Assembly: GCA_015039365.1 (NCBI GenBank)
Contig: WION01000187.1
Span: forward strand, 42,353-106,352
DNA: 64,000 nt
Direction of reading: 5' to 3'
Source: Amanita rubescens
Taxonomy: Eukaryota > Basidiomycota > Agaricomycetes > Agaricales > Amanitaceae
Shown here: piece after piece, positions 11,786 to 24,238 of the stretch
How the letters are laid out: each line of letters opens with the position of its first letter
How positions within the stretch are numbered: position 1 is the stretch's first letter
Position numbers and translations under genes: made by a program
Notes under the pieces: model-generated
Seen by the model: only the letters and a program-made list of their open reading frames with translations
Databases searched by the model: none
What the model was told of the DNA's origin: nothing

Positions 11786-12598
11786 ATGTTATCGAGGATT
11801 TTGTTGTCCATGATGCTGCTGGCCACGGTGGCCCTCGTACAAGCAAGCTCAACAGGCGGTGAGTTATACAGCTTATCCATATTCGGCCGACTTACCAGAC
11901 CTACTACGCCTTTCACAGTTCTTCTCGAAAAACTAAACCAAATCCAACTCATCACGCCGAAGCGTCAAAGCAGCACGAATATCTCTTTGAGCCAGTTCCC
12001 TCAACAGGTACTCCGGCTGATCATCGATCATTTACCTCGTGTACTAAACGGTCCTGTGTTCCTAGTGTCAAAGTGGATGCGCAACGGCCGTCAATGCACT
12101 AAATGTATGCACTATTTACCTCCACTACCGGAGTTTACTCATACATCGTCAGACATGCTCTTCCGCCACCTGCCTCTGCAATACAAGTGTGGACAAAAGT
12201 TTAGGACAATGCATTAATTGTAGTGTAAATGCCGACCCCTCACTCGCTTCAGCTTCTAGTGGTCAACAAGTTCTGGACAGTAAGCCACTGCTCGATTATA
12301 CTAGCCCGACCCGGCTAATGTTGCTCTTTCTATAGCCTACAACAGTTTCTGTAAAGGCACCAACGTCTCCACTCTTAGCCTTTCGGTTACAGCTTCGCTT
12401 TCCGCCAATGCGACAGCTTCGAGCACATTCAGCTTCTCCCTGGGTCCTACGACGACCGTCACGCAACTGGGGTCGCCGACTATTATTACTTCTTTACCAA
12501 CACCAACAACAGTATCAACCTCGGCGGCTAAACAGTCGAATGTTGGATATGGATCGATCGGTGTTATCTTCGCCCTCCTTGCGCCTCTGCTGGCATAA
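11786..12598 (+). CDS. Cys-rich secreted protein, probably GPI-anchored (copy B)
   Basis: Five exons (11786-11858, 11919-12007, 12066-12104, 12153-12279, 12336-12598) total 591 nt, or 196 aa. Signal peptide MLSRILLSMMLLATVALVQA is followed by the spacer LITPKRQSSTNISLSQFPQQ. The same Cys module follows as CQSGC, TCSSATCLCNTSV, QCINCSVN and YNSFCKGTN, then a Ser/Thr-rich tail and a hydrophobic end (VIFALLAPLLA) typical of a GPI signal. Exons 3 and 4 are 39 and 127 nt, exactly as in copy A, so the two arose by tandem duplication. Function is unknown; a surface or wall role is inferred from the layout. The phase check and the paralogue support the model well. Confidence 0.8.
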
Positions 12599-13649
12599 TA
12601 TATTTATTTGCTCAGCTTGGATATATGCGTTATCTTCGTTCACTTGAGAAACACTTTCTTTCTTCGTAGTTTTATAGCTATGCTTAATTACTTATTAATT
12701 GATTTCATGAATTTTTACGCCAGTAAAGTTGCACACGAGTATTGTAAGTGTTAAGGACCTGCAACAATTAATCCACTCTCGAGCCTGGGTTCACGAGCGC
12801 AGGATATATTCATGACGTGTCCGCATAATGTCCTCCCAGTCATATGGACTTCCATTGTTCTAATGGAAACCCTCCGTCACTGACGCATGATGCATGACGG
12901 TTGATGGAACAAATGCATTCAATACAAATTTAGCCCGGCTAAATATAACCCAGATCTCTGCTTCGAACAACTTCCCGAGCCGGATCCGTCGCCTACGTGA
13001 CTGTACATATGTTCCGGGCTTAACGAGGCTTAACTTGTACTTGCGATAGTATACGGTAAGCTATGCTGCTACTTCACAAGAACAGTAAAATCACTGCGGT
13101 GCGACGCGGCGCAAACAGATAATATCTTTCTTCATCAGTGACTAATACTACCTCAGGCTCAAGGTTCAAACTTTGACCAAGTTGTGACGCAATTGGCTTA
13201 CCGGATGCAGGCATTTCAGCAGTGGGGGAGTGCGGAAGGAGGCTCCCAGATAGGCGTTGTGAGGCGCAGCAGACTCCGGACAGGAGCTATGCCAACTGGT
13301 TACGTCTTGGGCTTGCAATGGGTCAGTCATCACATCCTCGATAAGCAGCCGCGGCCAGGAAACTAGGGAACTACCTGACATACGTCGAATTTGAAGAGGG
13401 CCATCCTCAAGCAGTGCCAGAATAGCATTGTGCTAGCGCACCTGTTTCCATAAAGACTCGGTGGACCAAAGTTTAGCAAGATATGACGAGGCTCTCATCA
13501 AGCAACTTCAAGATCTTGCACTAATGCACGAGCCTATGCCATTGCGGGGACGGTAACGAGCTAGTACTTGGCAACCAACCGATGGCTGGAGCGACCGAAA
13601 GACTGCATCAGTTCGAGCCGTCATGCATAGCAGACGGAGTCTCCTCCTG
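12599..13649. other. Intergenic region
   Basis: No supported gene. Scattered open frames on both strands lack domains and consistent splice phases. Earlier exons of the decayed third secreted-protein copy could lie in the last part but cannot be aligned by eye. Confidence 0.35.
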
Positions 13650-14330
13650 AGGTGCTTTATTAATCATCTTACTTTCCCTCGTATTCTGACGTACGGATCT
13701 AGTCTAGAAAAGTATACCAGCTAGCTGCCCGAGAAACTATTCAACGTACGCAAAGTCTACTGCTTGACCTAGCATGTTCGTTGCACGTCTTGGATGTCAA
13801 CTGTAGCATAAACGTCGATCCCATATCCCCCATTATCGAAGGAGGCCAATAAATCCCCGACGGTTAGGACAATCATCCCAGCTTGGCCCAACTAATATTG
13901 CATACCGACGACCTTTGTCGAAAAAAGCGCAATATAACTCATCCTTAGCTTTGCCTTTCGCAGGATTTGGAACACCCGTAGCAGGGGAGGACACTTACCA
14001 TTACCATTAACACGCCTGACAAAACATCGATGTTTTCTTCTCCAAGCCCGACCACTATCGTGTTGGTTTCGTCGTCCACACAACCTTGGCAGCCATAACC
14101 CAATTTCTGGGCACCAAACTATGGTTACATGATCACCTTTATCGATGGCCCTATTAGAATCATGTGGACCAATCGTGCATGCCCATCGCTGCCACTTCCA
14201 GGCCAACTGCTTCCGTACATGCTGCGCTATACTCTGATCCCCCGTCCATTGACCGTTTATCAGCCATATGTACTAATAGTTCATGTTATGCTTTTGAGCA
14301 CGACAATCATCGTCATGTTGTAGTAATAGA
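13650..14330 (+). pseudogene. Decayed third copy of the Cys-rich secreted protein
   Basis: An intron-like stretch near 13680 (CCCTCGTATTCTGAC) matches the second-last intron region of copy A. Around 13790-13865 the sequence reads VNCSINVDP, an in-frame TAA where the active copies have QQ, then a splice donor after GAC as in copies A and B. At about 13910-13960 a string matches the start of the last exon (CK-TN) but is frame-broken. Copies A and B show what this region once coded. It lies 1.1-1.7 kb downstream of copy B on the same strand, so it extends the tandem array. Limits are approximate. Confidence 0.55.
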
Positions 14331-14703
14331 ATTCATTTTTAAATGCTAAAAGTTATGAAACATTGTAAACCTATGCTCTTGTCAAAACAAAAACTTATCA
14401 GTTTCACGTCAAATGTAATGCGAAAAAAATGGGCATATATATAGCATCACAAAACGTAATGTACAGAAGAAAAAACTGTTGCAGATTTCAGTTATAACCA
14501 CGCAAGTTATGTCGTATGAGCTAGCAGAGGTACAACGGCAGGGTAGTGGGACAAGGATATCGGGCGACGTTTCGCTAAGCACATCGTCATTAAATATTTA
14601 GTGTTTGCAGGGTAAATTGAAGTGCGCAAGATCTGGAGCAGTCAATGGTCGATTGAAGGGTATCAGCGAGACAAGACGTAGTGAAGGTGTCCATGTCCAT
14701 GAT
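14331..14703. other. 3' flank of the histidine kinase gene
   Basis: No coding block is seen. The first part is AT-rich. It is the region into which the minus-strand kinase transcript should terminate. Confidence 0.35.
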
Positions 14704-17700
14704 TTAGAACGCTGGCAATTGGGCGATGGCGGGTGACCGGCGCAGCAAGTGATGATGCTTGGCTGCTCCGCGCTCGCCGGCCAACTTGTTGATCGCATTG
14801 AGAAGATCGCCGCGTCTCAGAGGTTCTAACAAGCCAACGTCAGTCAGTGAATCGACCTACATCCAGGAGTAACGTACTGGTAATGTGATCGTCCTATGGA
14901 AGAACGATCATCAGCAACATTTTCATCAAGATAAGGCAAGGTACGAACCATTCCGGCTTGCAAACATCTTTCTCTATCGCCAATCACTGTCAGGATAGAC
15001 GTTTAGCACATATCTCATCTTTGATAATTATAGGTAACGCACTGGCATGCGCAGTAAGCGCGATGATTGGTGTACGAGGCAATCCATGATGCTTTTCGTA
15101 GGATCGGATAAGCTCGGTGGCCTCCATGCCTCCCATAAACGGCATGGACACATCCATCTAAAACGCCACCATCAGCGCTCACATCCCAGAACCATCACTT
15201 GACACGTCACTCACCAAAATGATGTCAAACGGCTTGTTTTGTAGCACTCTAGCCTTGTACGCGTCCACCGCCAGACTGCCGTTCTCCGCAATCTCAACCG
15301 AGTGGCCATATTTCTCCAAGATCTTCACAGCCAGTTTCTGATTCACAAGATTGTCTTCGGCGAGTAAGATGTCAAAGATGACATCGTTGGGCGCTGAAAC
15401 GGGGCTAACGGTGTTGGATTCGAGAGCCGAGATGAGGGCCGAGGCGAGATCTTGTGCAGAGACAGGTGTAGTGATTTGGGAGCTAATACTGTTGTCGAGA
15501 CACCATTTGACTAAAAGGACGTGAACACCCTCAAGTGTGAAGGCCAAAGCACGACTTACGGTTTAATCTGGGCAATGAGGGTGCCAAGAGGACGATCGGG
15601 ATGTATCTCAGATGCTCGTACTCTCTAATACATTCCGTCTAAAGCGTTATTCGTTAGACTCTGCCTTAACGCAGCATGGAAATTGCTTACGATGCTCAAT
15701 GAATCGACCACAATGGTGTCGAAATGAGGGCACTTCTCTTTATCGGCCAAACAGCCAACTTCGTGAACGGCATACGGTCTGAGCCCGAGCTCCCTAATCC
15801 GTTCCGCAACACCGGTAGTATCACGGAGTGTGTCGACAAACAAGATGCTACGCTTGGCGAAAGGCGCCATCTTGGACAACGTGATCTCCAGCGTGCTATG
15901 GCTGATTTGGGACGTGATGGTGAAGTAGAATCGACTGCCTTTGGTCACTTCACTCTCGACCCACATATTCCCTTGCATGAGGTTCACGAGTCGCTTGGAG
16001 ATGGAAAGTCCTAAACCGGTTCCTCCGTATTCCTACTCAAATAGTCAGGGCCACGCAAATAAGCAAAAAGAGAAGAACGTACTCGGGTCGTAGAACCATC
16101 CGCTTGACAGAATGTGTCGAAAATAAGGTTCAACTTGTCCTTTGCGATACCGATACCCGTGTCCATGACACAGAACTCGAGGGTTACGCTCTGGTCATCG
16201 AGAGCCAGTAAACGCGTGCTCAGCGCGACGTGTCCCTTGCGAGTCATCTTGGAGGGGGTGAATTTGATAGCGTTACCGACCAAGTTGGTAATGACTTGTC
16301 GGAGACGGAGAGAATCACCGATCAACTGATCAGGTATATCCGACTCCACATCGTATGTCAGGTCCAAGTTATTTTGAGAGGCGCGCACAACAAGCGTCTT
16401 CAGGATCCCGAACACCGTCTGACGTAACGAGTAAGACACAGCTTCCATCGTCATACGCCCGGCTTCGACTATAATCCGACTGATCAGAAAAACATATTGG
16501 GCACGACGGGAACCACTCACTCTTTGAGATATCCAAAATATCATCTATGATCAAAAGGAGGGATCTCGCCAAACTGTGGACAAGTAACAAACTCTCCCGC
16601 TGCGATCTGTTCAGATCGCTGTCGAGTGTCAGCTCGGTCATTCCAATGATACCATTCATGGGCGTCCTGTCAAAAACACCGAGCGTCATCAGTAACCCGT
16701 CCCCCACTGCATTTATATAAAAAGCCCACCTGATTTCATGCGACATGTTTGCCAAGAACTCACTCTTACTCCTGTTCGCCAACTCGGCGGCTTCCCTCGC
16801 AGCTGTGTTCTTCTGTATCGAATCGCGCAAGTTGAACACCATCTGGTTGATCTGAGTCTTCAACGAATCCATCTCACCGCTCGCCTCGACGGTGATGAAC
16901 CGAGTAAAGTCACCGTCCATCGCTGCAGCAGAGATCTGCGCAAAGCCACGCACTTGCGTGGTCAAGTTGCCTGCCATGGTGTTGACCGACAATCTACAAT
17001 AGTACGTTAGTCCGACCGATATACAAGGGATGGATGAACTCACGTAATTTCTTGCCAAATACCCTGTACGTTTCCGACCTCTGCTTGCACGCCGAGTTTG
17101 CCCTCCGTACCGACTTCTCTTGCAACCTTCTTGACCTCGGCCGCGAATATTGCCAACTGGTCAATCATGTCGTTGATGGTGTTTACCAACTCGAGCATCT
17201 CTCCAGAAACCGATACACCAGTGATCTTCTGTGTCAAATCACCACGTGCGACAGCCGTCTGGTAGTAGTCCCATTAGCGTCCGGAACTATAAGAACAACA
17301 GACCAATAGACAATTGCTTACCGTAGCCACTGCGATCGTCCGGACTTGAAGCGTCAAATTGGCCGCCATGACGTTGACGTTGTCCGTCAAGTCTTTCCAT
17401 GTCCCTCCGACATTCGTCACCCGAGCCTGTCCACCCAATTTACCTTCCGTTCCGACCTCTCTTGCCACACGCGTCACCTCATCCGCAAAGAGGTTCAAAC
17501 TCTCCGTCATGCCATTGACGGTCTCCTTCAACTCGAGAATCTCTCCCCGCACATCAACTTCAATCTTCTTCGTCAAATCACCATTTGCGACAGCTTTCGT
17601 TACAGCAGCGATGGACCGGACTTGATTAGTCAAGTTCATGGCCATAAGATTGACATTGTCAGCCAAGACCTGGGAGAACGGGGTGTTAGAAACCCGGGAG

Positions 17701-19763
17701 GATCAAAGAAGTAGACGATATGTACCTTCCACATTCCTTGTACGCCCGGCACGGTAGCTTGTCCTCCCAATATACCCTCGGTACCGACTTCCAAAGACAC
17801 ACGAGTGACTTCATTAGCCAACGTACTCAATTGGGCAACCATGGAATTGACGGTCATCTGTAACCCCCTTTCAGTGTGGAAGGGCAGAAATTGGGGGGCA
17901 AAGGCACCTTTAGATCCAGCATCTCACCCTGCACGTCAACGTCGACAAGTTTGCTCAAATCACCCATGGCAACGGCCTTGGTGACCTCGGAGATCGAGCG
18001 CACTTGAGCAGTCAAATTCGACGCCATTTTCTACAAAGTATATGCTCGTCAATAACTTATCGTTATCGCAAAGATCACGACTTACATTGACGTTCCTCGT
18101 CAAATCTGCCCATGTTCCTTGTACTCCTTCGACTGTGGCTTGTCCTCCCAAAATACCGAATGTGCCGACTTCCAATGCCACACGAGTTACCTCGCTGGCG
18201 AATGCAGACAATTGGTCTACCATGGAATTAACCGTACCTGTGACTGGCATTAAAACGGTCGTCGGCGGTATAGTACAAGAGACACTTACTCTTCAAAGTG
18301 GACATCTCTCCCTCGACCTGGATCTCAATCTTTTGTGTCAAGTCACCCTGGGCGACTGCAGTGGTGACCAGAGCGATGGATCGCACTTGGTCCGTCAAGG
18401 ACGAACACATCCTATTGACATTTCGGACCAACTCGAACCAGACACCTTCAACATCAGGAACAACGGCTTGTCCTCCCAATTTTCCTTGAGATCCGACTTC
18501 CAACGTAACACGAGTGACTTCAGCTGCCAGTGCCCGCAATCTGTGCAGTGCGTAAGCGGATGTAGGCAACACAAGAAACGAGAAAACAAACCTTATAACC
18601 ATTCCATTTACCGTGTTCTTCAAGTCCAAGATTTCACCTCTCGCCTCGACTTCAATTTGCTTACTCAAATCTCCAAGCGCGACGGCCTTGGTCACTTTTG
18701 CGATACTCCGCACTTGCGCCGTCAAGTTGGCCGCTAGATTGTTTACGACACCCGTCAACTGTCTCCACGTCCCTTCTACGTCCATCACGACAGCTTGTCC
18801 ACCCAACTTCCCCTCTGTACCGACCTCTTGAGAAACACGCGTAACCTCGTCCGAAAATTGGCCCAATTTATCAACCATAACGTTTATGATCTCCTTTAGG
18901 TTTATCATAGCGCTGCCTTTGGCAGGTGCAGTAATCTTTTGGTTTAGGTCACCCTTGGATACGGCACCACAGACGCGAGCAGCATCTACGACGAGAGCAC
19001 GGAGCCAGATGTTTTCTTCCTCGATGGATTGACCACTGTCGCTTATCGCGGGTATAGCAGGGCCTGGGGGTATGCCCATCAATGTCGGATCGCTTTCCAC
19101 CGCACCCTTCTCGCCGGTAGCATTAGTCCCTGTCGTCGCAGACGTAGATGAAGGAGGGTATATCCAGCACCTCCCGCAAGTAGGACAAGACACCTGGAAA
19201 GATCCACCTGGGCCTGTCGTCGTCGTGACAGTGGGTTTTGGAGTTATAGTGTTCGTATTCTGTTTCTGGTGACTGTGATGATGGTGGTTGAGGTGATGGT
19301 CTCGATTAACGTCCCTCAACGATAAACCGTTGCCATATCCGTATACGCCGACACCGTTTCCGTTTGGCTTTACGAGTGAAGGCTCGTGCTCGTGTCTCGG
19401 GGTTCCTCTCAAAACTACGTTCTCGTCTTCGCTCTCTGAGTCTTCATGGCTGTTACATTCATCCCAGCTACTTTCGTCGATCGCCGCAGCAGTGCCATCG
19501 CCACTGCTGCGGTTACTTCTCGCCCGTCTCCTGTCCCGTCTCCTGGCTTCTTTCTGAAGTCGTGCGACTGTCTCTTCTGCCATCCACATGCGTCTCGCCA
19601 ACTCGCTCAAGCAGACGAGAATGGTCTCAGTCTGCCAGTCGCGGGTGCCATCGTAGCGTGGAACTGGTACGCCTGATGTAGGCCCAAGCTGGTAAGCAGA
19701 TATGAGAGCGATGAGGTGTGAACGAAAGGCATCGGGCGTCGGGGACGGTTCAGTGTCCGCCAT
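14704..19763 (-). CDS. nik1: Group III hybrid histidine kinase (Nik1/Os-1 type)
   Basis: Seventeen exons from 19763 down to 14704 sum to 4179 nt, or 1392 aa, with every junction in phase. The order is: a low-complexity N-terminus (charged, His-rich and Thr-rich) to about residue 265; seven HAMP-type units, each with GDL/GDF...GE and [20 protein letters not shown] linkers (about 270-860); an H-box [16 protein letters not shown] (His near 883), split by the intron 16667-16729 between HEI and TPMNG; an ATPase domain with [17 protein letters not shown] and [10 protein letters not shown]; and a receiver with LLAEDN, the phosphoacceptor in MDVSMPF (near 1298), ALTAHA and KPLRRGDL. Group III kinases are cytosolic osmosensors feeding the Ypd1-Ssk1/Skn7-HOG pathway and are the known target pathway of phenylpyrrole and dicarboximide fungicides. 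No truncation or lost phosphorylation residue was seen. Confidence 0.95.
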
Positions 19764-19828
19764 GTCGCTCTACGGTGATGGTGCAGAGCCTTTCTGTGAC
19801 GTGACTGTGACATTCTATCTACTCGGAA

Positions 19829-21295
19829 CTACGGCCCGCTCGCTCGCAACGCAACCATCTCGTCGTTCCACCCCTTATCCTCAACTGGCTGCTGACGACC
19901 CCGAAGGGATGTGGCATAATAACGTAGAGAAAGCCATATCTCGTACACAAAGTCGCTGAAATTGATTCTGCAAGCTCCGATAAGCAACGCTATTATTAGC
20001 ATAAAACAAACTCACGAATCCCAAAGGGGCCTTCCAACGGATGTGTGTGGCTCCCCCTCTTTCCTATATTCGGAATATGGATATGCCCATATCATCATAG
20101 ATGAAAAGAACACCATTTCAATGCAGATCGCCAGTGCATTCAGCCCGTCGGCGATGTTTGTCGCAGTCCAGTACCGCGTGGCATGAATCACGCGACCCTC
20201 CAGGGCATTGAACTGCGACGAGTCAGAACAAGAAACCAACTTGTAATCATAATACGTACCACAAACGACTGGTAGAATGTGAACATGACAATGAGTTTGA
20301 TAGATAGGAACTTGGCCATCGGACGCCGGCCGTTGAGTTCCTCCTTCATCAGCCCATAGAATACTAACAGGCCATACAAAGCAACGCTGTTCTGTTCGGT
20401 TAGCCCCCTATCCATCAAACGTCATGATCGCTTAAATGAAACCCCACCTGATGCTAACGAATTCAATCGCTTCGATCCATACATTCGCATAGTGTATATT
20501 AAACCCAGCAGTTGAACACAGCACCCCTAGAGCTTCACATACGATCCCGGCTATGGATCCCAACGGACGGACGATGACGTATTGCAAAACCGACCACTGC
20601 TGCTCGTTAGTTTCTCCGCCGAACACTGACATCATCGTTCGCGTACCTTAACGGTGTGCATAAAGTACGGTTTGGTCGGTCTGTACCTCCAGCAACAAAA
20701 TGGTATCGGAAGCGACCGCTTATCTTTCCTTGCTATCGCATTCTCCGGTTTATGTTCCGTAGCAGTAACAGCCACATATTCAACCAAAAGCAATAAGAAC
20801 GCGCTGAGCGTCACTGCTTCATAGACTAGCATAACGCATCTCAGCATCCACATAAAAGAAAAAAGTGCTCAACCCTCACCTGTTTCGATTAAAGAATAAT
20901 AGGTAAAAGACCTGAAGAACCTATACGAAAAGAATGATATCACAGCATATACTGGTGGCATATACAAAATTCTTATGCTATCCAAACTCATCAACACCTG
21001 AAGCTACTCGCAACATCAATGGACTTACATCTGCCTCTGCTCCTTCGGCTTGTTATAATTCCTACAATGCAGCATCACCGATATGATCGAGATAATCACC
21101 GTCTAATGGCACATCTCAGAATTCGACACATCAAGAGAGAAATGAAAGAGGGAAACGTACAACGAGGGCACAAGCACCCGCAACAACCCATCCAATACGG
21201 TGAGAATCCCAATTCACCCCATCTTGGTTCCAGAACCTCGATTGATCGATATAGACAGAGTTTTGAGAAGGACAAGTAGTACTATTTGTTGACAT
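19829..21295 (-). CDS. DUF300/organic solute transporter Ost-alpha family membrane protein
   Basis: Eight exons (21295-21161, 21102-21029, 20986-20880, 20825-20647, 20596-20448, 20386-20260, 20212-20016, 19967-19829) sum to 1107 nt, or 368 aa. Family strings are WDSHRIGWVVAGACALV, IRILYMPPVYAVISFFSYRF, YEAVTLSAFLLLLVEYVA, PFCCWRYRPTKPYFMHTVK, VLQYVIVRPLGSIAGIVC and LMKEELNGRRPMAKFLSIK. About six to seven membrane segments are visible. Relatives (TMEM184/Ost-alpha) sit in plasma or vacuolar-type membranes; substrate unknown. The second intron is only 42 bp and its acceptor is the least certain. The stop codon is 65 bp upstream of the start of the histidine kinase on the same strand. Confidence 0.93.
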
Positions 21296-22995
21296 TTCAG
21301 CTTGGTTAGTTAGTATTCAATAATGTCCGATTTGGATAGCCGTTGGGTTTGGTATTCGGTATAGATTTGGCTTTCCAGGTAGATGGTATGTGTGAGAGAT
21401 GATTTGAGATATAACGTAAGTGAAACGGCTGGAGAAGACAGGCACTGCGCTGGGCAGTGCTCCGAGTCTGTAAGTAGTCAAGTATGCGCAAGGGAACAAA
21501 GGGCCGGTTTAGTGATTGTGTTTGGTATAATTGTCTCCGCGGTGCACCTAAAACGCATGCTTTGATTAGTCACTTCCCCGAGTAGACAAGATAAGTACCT
21601 TGCAATTGCCGCTGACCACCCTTTCCAAGGAGCTTCAAAAACGAAAGAAGGAAAAATGAGCGTAAGCTGCGCAATAACGCCCCCAGTCACGTGTATTGTC
21701 GGTCGATCAAGCTGTAGAGGTTTTTCCGGATGAGCTTCGCCAGACTGAGGCGGCAGCGAAGGCGACAATGAAGAAGCGTGTGCTTGAAGGGATCGACCTT
21801 TTGCTTTGAACCAAAAACGAGTGATAGCGACCGTTATGTAACAATCAAGTACTGTATACGTGAGAAGTAAGTTGTTGTTCCGAACTGGCAAAGTGGAGCA
21901 GATCAATGCACGCAGCTTGCAGCATCTGATGATTCTGATCATGTACCACGTCGTGCCATTGCCAACTGAAATGGGAGGAAAATATTCCGGAAATTCTGTA
22001 GGGATCCCGTTGACCCGCTCGAGACTTATAGTTAAACGTTGAACGTTGACGTTGTGGGCTATTACAGATCTCGACGCTCGCACTTAACCTATGTAAGGTA
22101 CCAGCGATCCTGAAGAAATCGAAATTCACGTAGGAATGCGATCCTAGAGATGCCTACCGCACGCAGAGCGCGTTAGGTATGATAGCGGGCTCATGATCGC
22201 CGGTGTTACTGGCAATACGTCAGGGCTGTGAGCGCGCGTCCAAAGCAATCCGAAATTCGTCAATGGGGGTAGTACATTACTTAATATAATTTGTTTAGCT
22301 GCCCATTGCAATTTTAAACATTCTATTTTCAATCAAATGTTTGTTTTATGTCGATACATGGTTGCTGTTGTGGATAATTCCAAGTTGTAGGCTTCAACTG
22401 TCAGACCCTAGAGTTCCATGCCACGATGTCGCGATTGCGCACAGATGCCTTTGAATTCAAAGTTCCTGTTGGGCCTTGGCAGGTGATCATACACAGGTTG
22501 TCTAAACTTTAGGCCCAGGTATAGGCTCAGATAAGGTTATGATGTGTCGCGTTTTTCTGATAATTAAACTTGATGCTATTGAATTCAAAGATGCCGCAAT
22601 TTCTTCATTTTCAGATAAATCGATAAGGTTCTGTCCGTGCGAACCGGTAAGGAATTTTAATCTCTGTACATCACGCTGATCAGCTCAACTTAAAGCCTCA
22701 CAATGAACGTTGTGGACTCCTACAGGCCTCGACGCTCATGCTTACTCAGCACTTCATCTATATGGCATGAAAGCGATCATAAAGATTTCAAGATTGGCAT
22801 AGAAGACAGAGCGCGTGAAGTCACTGTTTACTGGCGATACGATGATTCAACAGCGCGATACTGGTTATCCTACACACATCGAACTGCTTAATCACAGAAT
22901 GCACAGGTAACCTACACTAATGTTAATGGTCTGCTTCTCAACGTCAGCCAGGATAGAAACATACCATCAAGCCTCGTCATTCGAGCAAAGTAAAT
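21296..22995. other. Intergenic region with a possible minus-strand ORF remnant
   Basis: A minus-strand reading of about 200 residues (22083-21478) includes FPEYFPPISVGNGTTWYMI and a plausible intron near 21545-21600, but no domain is recognised and I do not call a gene. A stretch near 22035-22080 is repeated, diverged, near 22700-22745 (both contain CTCGACGCTC after a TACAG), so part of this region is a degenerate duplication. Confidence 0.3.
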
Positions 22996-23243
22996 CTAAT
23001 TGCCGCTAGCAGGTCCTGCAACAACTAAATTAGCCGAGAACCTCATCATAAACCCATCGACTCACCAGCCGTAGTATTCTGTGTCACGGTGTTCCCTTTA
23101 CTAATGTTGGACCCGTGAGCGACATTATTAGAGTCGGTGTTGTTCGTGGTGGTAGTCGTGACGTTCCTAGTCATATTACCAGCGACATCATTGAGCTCGC
23201 TGTTTTCAAGCTTGAAATCGGTCGCGCCTTGGAAGAAAGGCAT
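22996..23243 (-). CDS. Small Asn/Thr-rich protein with agaricomycete-type N-terminal motif
   Basis: Two exons, 23243-23066 and 23015-22996, with a 50-bp GTGAGT...TGCAG intron. They give 198 nt, or 65 aa, ending AGPASGN. The protein begins MPFFQGATDFKLENSELNDV and continues as a Thr/Asn-rich low-complexity run (TTTTTNNTDSNNVAHGSN). Very short proteins with a similar FF-x-x-A-x-x-F-x-[IL]-x-x-S start and an Asn-rich tail are common in agaricomycetes, and the same motif precedes other domains in some larger proteins (from memory, not searched). No signal peptide or TM. Function is unknown; the low-complexity tail could favour self-assembly, which is inference. Upstream in-frame ATGs exist, but the motif starts at this one. 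Confidence 0.6.
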
Positions 23244-24238
23244 ATCGGATAAAGGGCAGTGGTATAAAATGGGGGATTCAAAATGCTCTAATGGAAGGAT
23301 TAGTCTTTTATCCATAGAAGGCTCTCCGTTATCTGATCGTGCTTCTACGGAGAACAGCAGCAATTGTTCGTATAAAATAAGGTTTTCATCCAGAAGATAC
23401 CGTATGATCTAGCGCGTCTATCTGATATTGAGGGTGTTTAATACAATTGAATTCAACGGTGCTGATCGCAGGTTTATACCCAGGACACTTGACGATTGGT
23501 GATTGGCGATTATGATTAACTTTGAAGATCAAGCGCGTTGGCGTTGTGCCAGATTTGCAGAGGATGTCTCCGCAGAGTATCCTTTTTTACGTCATATGAT
23601 GGACGAGTGAATGGGGATGAGAACGTTCCTTCATTCTGGAACATTGATCGGGCAAAGTCCCTGTTTGAAGGACATGTGCCGTGACTATATAATATGTTAT
23701 TGTTGGGATTTGCCGGCTATATAAATCGGTTGTTTTAGTTGAAACGACTATCGTGGGATGCATAACATTGACCTACAACGGGTAATGAGAAATGCGTTGA
23801 AACTAGAGAGGAGGAATGAGACTCTGAGTTCAGGGGTACTATTCAAGGATCTCGTCTCTATCATTGGCTGAACGCGCCCATTTTGGTCTTGGCTAAGAAA
23901 GGATGGCGGCCAGCATAGGTATCAAGGGGCTCAAGTATGCATCTACCGGCCGTTTCACCGAAGTAGATCAAAAGCTTGACTGACATGAAGAAGGCAGGGA
24001 CTTGATAATAGCCTCCCAAATTTGGACGTGTGGTAGTGGGCGGAGAAACGATACGAATACATAATGTGCTGTTTAGCATACAGCGACTGATAAGGCGTGC
24101 CGAGCGGGATCGGGGATAAAATACCGTGTGGAATATATAATGAAATCTACGTTTGCGTTTGCGAATCTACAACCGTCCTTTTGACCCCCTGTCGTTGGAA
24201 AATCAGCGAACAATTCTCCATACATTGTTTTTCTTTAC
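23244..24238. other. Intergenic region
   Basis: No supported gene. A minus-strand open frame at 24079-23861 has no domain. A GAATTCAA-containing AT-rich tract lies near 23440. Confidence 0.35.

Noticed and set aside
17346..19681. Long plus-strand frames opposite the histidine kinase
   Set aside because: They mirror the HAMP repeats and low-complexity N-terminus; the minus-strand gene explains the DNA fully.
21478..22083. 201-codon minus-strand frame as a membrane protein gene
   Set aside because: No family strings, no clear start context, and a competing frame is equally open; left as unsupported.
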